A stretch of 64,000 nt of DNA, from contig CALGUG010000011.1 in NCBI GenBank assembly GCA_937902315.1, positions 124,001-188,000 of the forward strand. Direction: 5' to 3'. The notes under the pieces are model-generated. The model was given only the letters and a program-made list of their open reading frames with translations, made no database searches and had not been told where the DNA came from. A program made the translations under genes and the position numbers. Shown here piece by piece: positions 52,158-60,132 of the stretch. The DNA is from an uncultured Chloroflexales bacterium. Its GTDB lineage: Bacteria > Chloroflexota > Chloroflexia > Chloroflexales > Chloroflexaceae. How positions within the stretch are numbered: position 1 is the stretch's first letter; every line of letters starts with the position of its first letter.

Positions 52158-52631
52158 ATGTTCTTCCAATCGCGACTGTTTATCCGCAGCGCGCTCATCT
52201 ATCTGCTGGCCTCGATGCTGGTCGGCGCTTTGGTCTTCGCCAACCAAGGTCTGCGCTTCGAAAGCCGCATCGGGGCGCTCTTGCCGGTCTACTACCACCT
52301 ACTGATGGTGGGCTGGAGCACCCAACTGATCTGCGGCGTGGCGCTCTGGCTCTTCCCGGCCCTCTCGCGCGAGCAGCCCCACGGCGACGAGCGTTTGGGC
52401 TGGCTGAGCTATGCCACGCTCAATCTCGGGCTGCTGCTGCGAGTGATCTGCGAGCCGCTCCACACCTGGTCACCAGCGCCATGGACCGGCTGGGGCTTGG
52501 CGCTCTCGGGGCTGCTGCAGATAATCGGGATCTGGGCTTTTGTGCTGCTGATCTGGCCGCGTGTCAAGGAGCGCGCGCCCAAGCCGAGCCGCCCTTCAAA
52601 GGCCGCCAATGCCACAGAAAAGGAGAAGTGA
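52158..52631 (+). CDS. Four-helix membrane protein with His-GW-P module (NO cluster)
   Basis: The protein is 157 aa with four helices. YYHLLMVGWSTQLICGVALW followed by LFPALSRE is a variant of the module found in the two proteins at 47967-49237; here the second His (YHxLP) is replaced (LWLFP). A charged C-terminal tail (KERAPKPSRPSKAANATEKE) is cytoplasmic. AAGGAAGGG precedes the ATG. The stop overlaps the next start by one base (TGATG). It is probably a heme-binding partner in nitrite/NO reduction, but that is inference. Confidence 0.7.
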   Translation: MFFQSRLFIRSALIYLLASMLVGALVFANQGLRFESRIGALLPVYYHLLMVGWSTQLICGVALWLFPALSREQPHGDERLGWLSYATLNLGLLLRVICEPLHTWSPAPWTGWGLALSGLLQIIGIWAFVLLIWPRVKERAPKPSRPSKAANATEKEK

Positions 52632-53074
52632 TGCCTCGCTCAAGCGTTTATATGGTGCGCACCGCCCTGCTTTGGCTCGCTATCGGCGCAGCGATCGGTG
52701 GCCTTATGCTGATCAACAAAGGTCTCGCTTTCTGGCCTGCTTTGTGGGCTTGGCGCTGGGCTCATGTTCACACCCTGTTGATCGGCTGGATGCTACAGGT
52801 GGCCTGCGGGGTCGCCAATTGGATGCTGCCCCGCCCGAAGATCACAGGCTGGCGCGGCGATCAGCGTTTGGCTTGGTGGAGCTATATCTGCCTCAATCTG
52901 GGCGTGATCAGCGCGGTCTTACCCGGCAGCGCCACGCTCTTGGGCCTGGGCAGCCGCCTAAACGGCTTCTATCTGCTGAGCGGCCTAAGCTACGCCCTTG
53001 CTATGCTCACCTGGGTTTTGGCGATCTGGCCGCGCTTGATCCCTTCACTACGCGAACAAAAGCCTTCTGCCTAA
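52631..53074 (+). CDS. Four-helix membrane protein with His-GW-P module (NO cluster)
   Basis: The protein is 147 aa. WAHVHTLLIGWMLQVACGVA followed by NWMLPRPKITGWRGDQRLAW matches the upstream gene product closely in layout; two His lie two residues apart at the start of helix 2. Four hydrophobic segments, short termini. AAGGAGAAG lies before the ATG at 52631, which overlaps the previous TGA, so these two are made together, possibly as a heterodimer. The last module of the NO cluster. Confidence 0.7.
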   Translation: MPRSSVYMVRTALLWLAIGAAIGGLMLINKGLAFWPALWAWRWAHVHTLLIGWMLQVACGVANWMLPRPKITGWRGDQRLAWWSYICLNLGVISAVLPGSATLLGLGSRLNGFYLLSGLSYALAMLTWVLAIWPRLIPSLREQKPSA

Positions 53075-53149
53075 GCCATCTCATCTCAAATCATCGTAAC
53101 GATTTCGATACTTTGGCGACGAGGTCCTTACCATCCATTCGTTCCTCAG

Positions 53150-53167
53150 CGCGTCCGCCTTCGGCTA
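53150..53167 (-). repeat. Dispersed repeat family A, copy 12 (core)
   Basis: Core CGCGTCCGCCTTCGGCTA, followed by TCAACATCCCGCCCAACAAA and GAGGCTTCTATCTGTGTG. The reverse complement of the latter strings occurs in copy 11. The repeat covers about 53105-53225. Confidence 0.65.
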
Positions 53168-53270
53168 TCAACATCCCGCCCAACAAACGAGGCTTCTATC
53201 TGTGTGGAAAGAGCTCCCCAAAATGTGATGAGCAAAGGCAATCCAAAAACAGAACATCCCTAACGGGGCT

Positions 53271-53391
53271 GATATCAAACCCGTTTAAAGGCTTGCGCTC
53301 TTGTAACACAGAAAACAAATCCGGGGCAAAAAGTAGTAAAGTTCCACTCTGCCGAAGGCTAAATAGAAAGTAATCAACCGGATTTGTTTTG
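53271..53391. repeat. Dispersed repeat family B, copy without large hairpin
   Basis: Left end GATATCAAACCCGTTTAAAG, right end TCAACCGGATTTGTTTT, internal GTTCCACTCTGCCGAAGGC as in the 56.4- and 58.3-kb copies. Confidence 0.75.
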
Positions 53392-53399
53392 AGAAGACC

Positions 53400-53446
53400 A
53401 AAAAAAGCAGCTCACCCCGCTAAAATCAGGGAAGAGCCGCTTTTTT
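53400..53446 (-). terminator. Terminator of the metalloprotease gene
   Basis: On the minus strand AAAAAAGCGGCTCTTCCC pairs imperfectly with the GGGGTGAGCTGCTTTTTTT arm, ending in a U-run, 15 bases beyond the leftward stop codon. Confidence 0.75.
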
Positions 53447-53461
53447 AGCTAGAGAAGAGAC

Positions 53462-55072
53462 TTAGTTACGTACAAAGGGCAAGTAGATGTAATCGGTGAC
53501 AACGATCTCTTCAGCTGGCAGCAGCTGCACACGGTAGTTACGCGCTTGAGAAGGATCGCTTCGATCAGAGTTGGTGACGGTCAAGAGCACTTGCGTAGCG
53601 CCCGCAGGCACGTTATAGCTGGGCAAGCTGGCGCTCGCGCCGCCCGCGATCGTTCCAGACAGATGTTGCACCTGCAAGCGGCCGTTGACTTCGGCCACAA
53701 GGCTGGCCTTGAGCGCGCCGCCACTGGCGAGATTGCTCACCACAATCTTGTATTCGCCCGTGTTCGGCAGGCCGATCCAATTGGCGGTAAAGCCATCGCG
53801 CAGGCTGCCGTTATAGGCTTGGCCCACCGCCCCGATCGCGCCGGTATTGCTATAGCCCACGCGGCCCGCGCGCATCTGAGAAGCATCCGAGAAGCAGTAG
53901 GGCGAAGTGACGGCGCAATCTTTCATAAAGCGCAGGCTGATGGCCGCTGCCTGAAAGTTGGTGGCGATATCGGAGCCTTTGGCCTTCAAGGCGTTGTTAT
54001 AAGCATCGTAAGCGTTTTGTCCGGCCCCAATGTTACGCCAGGTCTCGCGCATCACGGCGATACCACCAGCGCGCTGCTGCAAGCCGCCGTGCCGCTCGGC
54101 CGCATAACGGAAGATCGGCCAGAGCGAATAGACTGCGTTATTCTCGCTACCCTGATCGGCCCAAGGTATTGTTAGATCGGGATAGAGGTACTGATAGTTG
54201 CTAGCCGCACCTGGATAGATCTCGTCTTCGATGTAGGCTGCGGTCGACTCGTACCAAACAGCCTCTTCAGCTCCCTCTGGGTCGCCGTAGCCAAACTGAA
54301 TGGCGTGGAAATATTCGTGCCCGATCGTCGCTTGGAGGTCTTGCAAAGCTAGCTCGGCTCCCGCATTCTGAAAGACCGAGTAGTCGTTATGCAGTACCAT
54401 ACAGCTCGCCAAGGCCTCTATCTCGACATCGCTTGTGTTGGGGTTATCGCCCACCAGATCGATCGTCACCACATATCCGTACAACTCATCGCCCAAATCA
54501 ACGATCTGTACCGGATACTTCCCATAGGGATTTTCCGACGAAAGCGGCGGTTTTGCGAAACCATAGGTCTCTACAAAGGTTTTGAGGACATATTCGAGCG
54601 TCTCGGCATAGGCAGCGATGTCTAAGACCGCGACATCGTTATAGTTGATGATAAAGTTGGCAGTCTCGTAGCTCTGGGAGCCATCCTCTTGATCACAGAA
54701 GGTCGCCTCCTGAATACGCGGGCTAAGCAGCGCTTCACGCAATTGAGGAGAAACAGTTAGGCTACCATTCAAGATTTGCTGGCGTACCGCGTTCAATTCA
54801 CGAACAATCAGCGTTGCCGACCATGGTGCTGTTCCTTGGTAGCGAGATGGAACTCGATCAGGGGCATAAACGGCGTAAAACAAATAGAGAAGACGTTGAT
54901 GCGATGTGATCTCGCCATCAATGTAGGCCTGTTCGATTCGTGAAGGGGTGCTATCGCTGCTTTGAGCGCTTAGTTGCTCGTTGCTAGGAAGAACGAGGCT
55001 AAGCACGACTAAAACACACGTCATCCAACCGAACAGCACCAGCTTGCGCCAGCGTCTTTCGCTACGAAACAT
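53462..55072 (-). CDS. Secreted zinc metalloprotease (HEYFH type)
   Basis: The protein is about 536 aa. The signal peptide (LVLFGWMTCVLVVLSLVLP) is cleaved near LSAQS. A catalytic region holds GHEYFHAIQFGYGD (zinc ligands His252, His256) and the downstream Glu275 in VWYESTAAYIEDEIYP, like the MXAN_6640-type metalloproteases. A C-terminal beta-rich domain (~420-530) resembles pre-peptidase domains (GEYKIVVSNLASGGALKASL). It ends in DYIYLPFVRN, a tail I associate with secreted Chloroflexota proteins. The ATG at 55072 has GAGGG nine bases upstream. Monocistronic with its own terminator. Confidence 0.82.
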   Translation of the reverse strand: MFRSERRWRKLVLFGWMTCVLVVLSLVLPSNEQLSAQSSDSTPSRIEQAYIDGEITSHQRLLYLFYAVYAPDRVPSRYQGTAPWSATLIVRELNAVRQQILNGSLTVSPQLREALLSPRIQEATFCDQEDGSQSYETANFIINYNDVAVLDIAAYAETLEYVLKTFVETYGFAKPPLSSENPYGKYPVQIVDLGDELYGYVVTIDLVGDNPNTSDVEIEALASCMVLHNDYSVFQNAGAELALQDLQATIGHEYFHAIQFGYGDPEGAEEAVWYESTAAYIEDEIYPGAASNYQYLYPDLTIPWADQGSENNAVYSLWPIFRYAAERHGGLQQRAGGIAVMRETWRNIGAGQNAYDAYNNALKAKGSDIATNFQAAAISLRFMKDCAVTSPYCFSDASQMRAGRVGYSNTGAIGAVGQAYNGSLRDGFTANWIGLPNTGEYKIVVSNLASGGALKASLVAEVNGRLQVQHLSGTIAGGASASLPSYNVPAGATQVLLTVTNSDRSDPSQARNYRVQLLPAEEIVVTDYIYLPFVRN

Positions 55073-55590
55073 AGAGAATTCCCTCAGTACTAATGAGATT
55101 CCAATAGCGCAAATAGAAACCTCTGCCCTGCCCAAGATGAACGAATAGTCCCCAGTTCCTTAGATTTGTACATAATCGTTAGTATGTAGTCTAAACATAA
55201 CCGGACAATTACGATTAGCCCATTATCGAAACAAATGCTCAAAAATAAACTTTTTTGCGTCATTCCGTTGAAAAATAGATAATCCTTCACAACCTTCACT
55301 AGTTTATTAACAAATGCAATCAAGAAATACGCGTTTCTCTATCATCGATCCATTTGGATAGCGCACAAACAAGTAAGCACTCGTTTTAAGCAAACCTGCA
55401 ATATTGTACGTTTTCAAATTACAACTCAGATAACTATTTCTTAACCACTTATTCAAGAGAAAAAGTGCTATTCTAGAGTTATTAAAATCCAATTTATCGT
55501 TTCAGCGATCATTAGGAGATTTCGCAAGCTGTCCATTTCAGCTCGCCTATCCTAACTATCGCCCGAGAAATCTATTCAAAGGAGAATAGA
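55073..55590. other. AT-rich divergent intergenic region
   Basis: About 520 bases between the leftward protease gene and the rightward SDR gene hold no gene or repeat that I recognise. The promoters of both must be here, but none matches consensus well enough to place. Confidence 0.45.
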
Positions 55591-56337
55591 ATGGAACTGA
55601 AAGATCAGGTCATCATCGTCACTGGCGGTGCAAGCGGTATCGGCAAAGCGAGCTGTCTGGCTTTAGCCGACAAAGGAGCCAACCTGTTGGTGGCCGACTT
55701 TAACGAAGAGGGCGCTAAAGAGGTTGCCGCCGAAGTTGAAAAACGCGGTGTTAAAGCCTATCCCTACAAAGTCGATGTCTCGAAAGCCGAACAAGTCGAG
55801 GCTATGGTCGAGTATGCGGTCGAGAAGTTCGGCACGCTCAACGGCATCTTCAACAACGCAGGCATCGGCTTGGTCAAGCCCTTCCTAGAGATGGATCCTG
55901 AGAGCTATCACAAAGTCATCGATGTGGACCAGCACAGTGTCTATTACGGCATGTACTACGCCGCACGCAAGATGGTGGCCTTAGGTGCCAAGGGCACCTT
56001 TGTTAACACCGCTTCGATCTATGGAACCAGCGCCGCATTAGGCTGCTTCAACTACAACACCGCCAAAGCCGCTGTGGTGATGATGAGCAAAAACGCCGCG
56101 CTCGAACTGGCGCCCCACGGTATTCGCGTAGTAGGCGTAGCACCCGGTTTTGTCGACACGCCGATCTTGGGCAACGACGAAGAGCTGAAAGCCAGCTTCG
56201 GTAAGCAGCATATGCACGGCAAGCTGATCCAGCCCGAGAAGATCGCCAGCGTAGTAGCCTTCCTCTTCACCGACGCCGCCGAAGCCATCAACGGCGTCAC
56301 CGTTCCGGTCGACGACGGCTTCTTGCAGTTCAAATAA
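55591..56337 (+). CDS. Short-chain dehydrogenase/reductase
   Basis: The protein is 248 aa, a classical SDR. Cofactor loop TGGASGIGKASCLAL (~11-25), Asp in VADFNEEG suggesting NAD preference, NNAGIG (~88-93), catalytic Ser in NTASIYG and the YNTAK pair (Tyr-x3-Lys), then PGFVDTPIL. It oxidises or reduces an alcohol/ketone; substrate unknown. Strong AAAGGAG precedes the ATG. Monocistronic, followed by a family B repeat and a terminator hairpin. Confidence 0.93.
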   Translation: MELKDQVIIVTGGASGIGKASCLALADKGANLLVADFNEEGAKEVAAEVEKRGVKAYPYKVDVSKAEQVEAMVEYAVEKFGTLNGIFNNAGIGLVKPFLEMDPESYHKVIDVDQHSVYYGMYYAARKMVALGAKGTFVNTASIYGTSAALGCFNYNTAKAAVVMMSKNAALELAPHGIRVVGVAPGFVDTPILGNDEELKASFGKQHMHGKLIQPEKIASVVAFLFTDAAEAINGVTVPVDDGFLQFK

Positions 56338-56346
56338 GCACAACTA

Positions 56347-56512
56347 ATACCACATCCGTTTAAAGACGTGCGCATTTATAACGCAGAAAACCAAAATCCG
56401 GGAAAGAGTTGTGTGACATTTCGCGCGACAACGCGAAATGTCACACAACAAAATATAGTCAAGTTCTACTCTGCCGAAGGCCAAAGAGAACCTAATCAAC
56501 CGGATTTGGTAT
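56347..56512. repeat. Dispersed repeat family B, full-length copy with hairpin (166 bp)
   Basis: Ends ATACCACATCCGTTTAAAG and CAACCGGATTTGGTAT. The centre is a long hairpin, GTTGTGTGACATTTCGCGC / GCGCGAAATGTCACACAAC, followed by GTTCTACTCTGCCGAAGGCC. Best copy of the family. Confidence 0.85.
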
Positions 56513-56545
56513 AACATCCTCTCTTAGACCAGCCGACAAATACCC

Positions 56546-56590
56546 AAAACCCTTGATCGCCTAGCGCTTAGGCCGATCAAGGGTTTTGTT
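56546..56590 (+). terminator. Rho-independent terminator
   Basis: AAAACCCTTGATCG (from 56546) pairs with CGATCAAGGGTTTT, with an inner CCTA/TAGG stem, then TGTTTTG. It ends the SDR transcript beyond the inserted repeat. Confidence 0.75.
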
Positions 56591-56692
56591 TTGCACAAAC
56601 GAATAGCAAATGAAGGAGTTTCGCTTGTATAGAACCGTTTTGGGGCGCTCTCAGAGCCAACTAGCCCCCCATTTTGTAGGGTGGGCTGTTGG

Positions 56693-56710
56693 TAGCCGTA
56701 GGCGGACGCG
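56693..56710 (+). repeat. Dispersed repeat family A, copy 13 (core)
   Basis: Perfect core followed by ACCGAATGGAAGGCGGAGAG and CTCGCCGCC, running up to the stop codon of the leftward lipoprotein gene. The left part shares TTTTGGGGCGCTCTCAGAGC with copy 14. Confidence 0.7.
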
Positions 56711-56757
56711 CCAAGGACCGAATGGAAGGCGGAGAGCTCGCCGCCAGAATGCCAGTA

Positions 56758-58044
56758 TTAGTGTTGCTCGGGCACATACTCCAGCTTGGTCCGGCCCTGC
56801 TGATCCGAACGGTCTTGCTCATAGAGCAGACTCAAGCCATCGCTGCTAAAATGGGTGGTCTCTAGTTGAAAGACGCGAGTCTTGCCCGAGTCGGCGACCG
56901 CGACCAAAAGCGTATCCGCATCTTGCCAGACCGCATCTTGCAGGCCGTCTTGCTGGTTGGCATAGCTGATCTCAAAGGTTTGGCTCTGGCCCGAAGCGAG
57001 CGAATAGAGCACACAGGTCAGTTCTTCGCCAGTATAGCCCTTTGTAGAGGCATAAAACAGATAAGCCCCATCGGGAGAGAAGCTGAGAGAATACAGCAAC
57101 CCTTGGCCCTGTTCGCGCAAGACTTGACTTGCGCCAGTGCTGCGATCGAGCAAGTTCAGTTCAAAGCTCGGTTCTTCGCCGATCGGCCGGTAGCCAGTGC
57201 TGACAGCAAGCTGCTGCAGATCGTGTGTAATCGCCGTGCTGAGGTAGCTATCCTCAAACAGAGGAATGAATTCTTTGCTTTCAGGCACAAAAAGCGCCAA
57301 AGCGAACGGCGGCGCATCGCTCGCCCAGACCACACGGTGTATCAAGATGCCTGCCTCGCTCCAATCGAGCAGGTTTATGCCAAAACGATCGGCCTCACTT
57401 GGAGAAGCAAACTCGCTCAGCACCCCTTGAGCCAAATCATAGCTGCTTAACAACCAACGCTGTTCCTCCATAAAGAGCGTGCTGATCAGCAAAACGTCGC
57501 TCTGGGGCGAAAAGAGCAGCGAGATCGGCTGACCATCTACTTCTATGCTTGTAACACCTTGGGCGCTGACAAGATTGACCCGTTCGTTCGGATCGATGTA
57601 AGCGGCATACTGGCCGTTGGGTGAGACATACAAGCCATAAACCACTCTGGGCAATCCCAAAGCTTCTAGATCGATCTCGACATGTTGCGGGCCAAGGCTC
57701 GTGATGCGCGAGCCGCTGCGCAGCCAAACTTGATCAGCAGGCGGCAGATAGCTTGAGCCTGCTTGGCCTTGGGCGCTCGGCTCTGGGCTTGGCTCTGGAT
57801 TCGGCTCTGGGCTTGGCTCTTGGGCTTGAGCTGTTGGCACCACATCTGCAGGGGCTTCCTCAATCGCTGTGGGCGCTTCAGTCGGTTCAACAGAGACTTG
57901 GTCGGGCGTTGGTTGGGTTGCGGTTACGGGACTAGATTCTATCGTGGGAGGTAGCTCGCCGATACTGGCGGTCGGCTGAAGTGAGGTGGTTGAACTGCAA
58001 GCAATCAAAAAGAGGGTCGCTACCAACACACAAAATCGTCGCAT
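56758..58044 (-). CDS. TolB/PD40-type beta-propeller lipoprotein
   Basis: The protein is 428 aa. A signal peptide with lipobox FLIAC (Cys16) is followed by a long Pro/Glu/Thr-rich linker with repeated EPSPEPNPEP units (~55-80), then a propeller with blades such as YVSPNGQYAAYIDPN and SFSPDGAYLFYASTKG. It is a surface-anchored protein of unknown ligand. The ATG at 58044 has AGGAG seven bases upstream. The gene at 58388-59629 encodes a paralogue with the same layout and orientation; a family B repeat separates them. Confidence 0.8.
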   Translation of the reverse strand: MRRFCVLVATLFLIACSSTTSLQPTASIGELPPTIESSPVTATQPTPDQVSVEPTEAPTAIEEAPADVVPTAQAQEPSPEPNPEPSPEPSAQGQAGSSYLPPADQVWLRSGSRITSLGPQHVEIDLEALGLPRVVYGLYVSPNGQYAAYIDPNERVNLVSAQGVTSIEVDGQPISLLFSPQSDVLLISTLFMEEQRWLLSSYDLAQGVLSEFASPSEADRFGINLLDWSEAGILIHRVVWASDAPPFALALFVPESKEFIPLFEDSYLSTAITHDLQQLAVSTGYRPIGEEPSFELNLLDRSTGASQVLREQGQGLLYSLSFSPDGAYLFYASTKGYTGEELTCVLYSLASGQSQTFEISYANQQDGLQDAVWQDADTLLVAVADSGKTRVFQLETTHFSSDGLSLLYEQDRSDQQGRTKLEYVPEQH

Positions 58045-58213
58045 AGCAAGCTCCTTTCTTGTCATAGAAAAGAGACGCTGAAAGGGCTAAAAAGGTTCAA
58101 TCTATTAGCCTTTTTTCAGAAAATGGGCTATAGAATGATATGTCGTCCATGCCATTCCATACAAGAAAGGAGTGCTTAAGCTAATAAACGGTTTTGGCTC
58201 ATACAAGTGCTTT

Positions 58214-58378
58214 ATAGCAAATCCGTTTAAAGGCTTGTCCACTTGGAGTGTAAGACAACAAAACCGAGGAAAGAGTTGTGTGAAATTCCGCGCGATAGTA
58301 CGAAACTTCACACAACAAAAAGAGACAAGTTCCACTCTGCCGAAGGCCAAGTGGAAAGTAATCAACCGAATTTGGTAT
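58214..58378. repeat. Dispersed repeat family B, full-length copy with hairpin (165 bp)
   Basis: Ends ATAGCAAATCCGTTTAAAG and CAACCGAATTTGGTAT. The central hairpin GTTGTGTGAAATTCCGCGC / CGAAACTTCACACAAC and GTTCCACTCTGCCGAAGGCC match the 56.4-kb copy. It sits between the two paralogous lipoprotein genes. Confidence 0.85.
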
Positions 58379-58387
58379 TACAAGCTC

Positions 58388-59629
58388 TTAGGGTTGAGAA
58401 ACAGGAACATACATAACTTCTAGCAGCCCTGCTTCTGGATTAGGTATGCTGGCAAGCAGTATTAGCTTGGTTAGATCGAACTGATCGATCGGAAGACTAT
58501 AGACATCGTAGCTTTGTTCTGTTCTAAAGGCGAGCAAAAGATGTTGATTATCGAGCCAACGCACGTGAGATAACCTACCCTCAGGAGTGGCATGCGAAAA
58601 GTAGAGAGATTTATTAATCTCGCCAGTGACACTTTTCAGGTTAAGCGTTTTCTCTTCCTTCTTACTCAGGCTTGAGTATGTATAGAAATAGATTTTATTA
58701 TCGGGCGAGAAACTCATATCATAAAAAAGCAACGGCCCTCGCTCTTGTAACACTGTCTGCTCGCCCGTTACAGAATTGAGCAGTAATAAACCATAATCAA
58801 ACTCTCCATCCTCTCCAAAGGATGTTCCTGTTCGAATTAAACTGAAATCACCATCACGAGAACTGACTGCTACAGACGATCTACCTTCATAAAGCGGTGT
58901 AAAAAGAGCTGTTACTGGGTCGAAAAGTTCGATAGCTGTGCTGCTAGTATCAGCTGCAAGAAAACGGCGCTGAATGATGATACCTCGCTCATTCCATTGC
59001 AACAGATCGAGAAGCGGCGGTTCTTCCTCGCTGGGGTTTGTTAAGCTAGCGATCTCTTGGAAGGTATGATCGCGGAGATCATACATATAGATACTCCAAG
59101 CCCCAACGCTATTGAGCGTACTAAATGCAAATCGATCGCTTGTAGGGGCAAAAACAAGCGAAATTACTGTGTCTGGCAATTCGATCTCGTGACTCGTGTG
59201 GCGCTGACTGACCACAATTCGAGCCCTTGGCGTATCTCCATCTTTGTTTACAAAAGCGACCGTATTACCATCGGGCGAGACCACATGAAAAATGCTTGGC
59301 GCTGGCAATGGCATCGGGCTGGCCTGCGGATCAAACAAGATAAAATCTCTACCGTTGGTTAGCCAGATCTGATCATTGGGAGGCAGTTGTGCGCCCTGTT
59401 GAGCAAGCTCTTCAGTTTTGGTCGGCATTGGCACAACAGGGCTTGCGCTTGGGTTAGTCTGCTTGGTCGCAGTAGGGCTAGGCTTAGATCGAGCGGTCGA
59501 TTCACTCGGAGTTATGGCAAGTGAAGGGGATGAAACACGCTCAGCAACGGGTGCTTCGGGAGCAGGCTGAGGGCTGCAAGCTGAAATGAGGATTGCTAGC
59601 AGCAAGGATAGGATCAACGCAGTTCGCAT
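58388..59629 (-). CDS. TolB/PD40-type beta-propeller lipoprotein (paralogue)
   Basis: The protein is 413 aa. Lipobox LISAC (Cys18), then a Ser/Thr/Pro linker (~20-70), then a propeller with VVSPDGNTVAFVNKDGD and SFSPDNKIYFYTYSS. The shared line QLPPNDQIWLTNGRD versus YLPPADQVWLRSGSR in the neighbouring protein shows they are paralogues. AGGAG six bases before the ATG at 59629. Both probably display similar binding surfaces on the outer face of the cell. No partner enzyme is adjacent. Confidence 0.8.
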   Translation of the reverse strand: MRTALILSLLLAILISACSPQPAPEAPVAERVSSPSLAITPSESTARSKPSPTATKQTNPSASPVVPMPTKTEELAQQGAQLPPNDQIWLTNGRDFILFDPQASPMPLPAPSIFHVVSPDGNTVAFVNKDGDTPRARIVVSQRHTSHEIELPDTVISLVFAPTSDRFAFSTLNSVGAWSIYMYDLRDHTFQEIASLTNPSEEEPPLLDLLQWNERGIIIQRRFLAADTSSTAIELFDPVTALFTPLYEGRSSVAVSSRDGDFSLIRTGTSFGEDGEFDYGLLLLNSVTGEQTVLQERGPLLFYDMSFSPDNKIYFYTYSSLSKKEEKTLNLKSVTGEINKSLYFSHATPEGRLSHVRWLDNQHLLLAFRTEQSYDVYSLPIDQFDLTKLILLASIPNPEAGLLEVMYVPVSQP

Positions 59630-60132
59630 ACGATACTCCTTGATAAGGCGGAAACAGGGGAATGAAGCGCCATTTGGCACTTTGGAGCAAAGTGGAGAGA
59701 GTTGAGGTGCTAGCGAGTATAGTCAGTTCTTCCTCTAGGGGTATCAAAAGCGTTTCTAAGATTTGAGGGACACTATGCTTTGGATCAATGGCTCAGCTTT
59801 GATCAATCACCGAGTTCGGCTCGATCTTAAAGATTGGGGCATTCATCGAGGCGGTTTCGCCGATCATAGCTGTCGGCTAAAACGAGGTATCTAGTTTGTA
59901 TCTGATCACAAAAGAGTTGTTACAAGCGACGAAATGATATATAGCAAGCTTTTTGTATTATAACAAAGATGTCAACCTTACAAATCAAGAGCAAACAAAA
60001 AAGAGATGGAGTCGCTTCAACTACATCTACCCGATTTGCTGTAACAAGGTTCAATCTAAGATCGGAGCAGAGATCGAGCCGAACATGGTATAGTTCTTTT
60101 AGTTGTTAGAGAAGCCTGAAACGAGAAGTAGT
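59630..60132. other. Intergenic region without a supported gene
   Basis: About 500 bases between divergent genes. One short frame (59774-59893) reads IN...RLDLKDWGIHRGGFADH, faintly like an aminotransferase class IV fragment, but it is too short to support. TATAGT at 60090-60095 may be the -10 for the RNase H gene. Confidence 0.4.

Noticed and set aside
59774..59893. 39-codon frame resembling an aminotransferase class IV fragment
   Set aside because: Too short, no ribosome-binding site, and the similarity is limited to a few residues around DWGIHRGGF.
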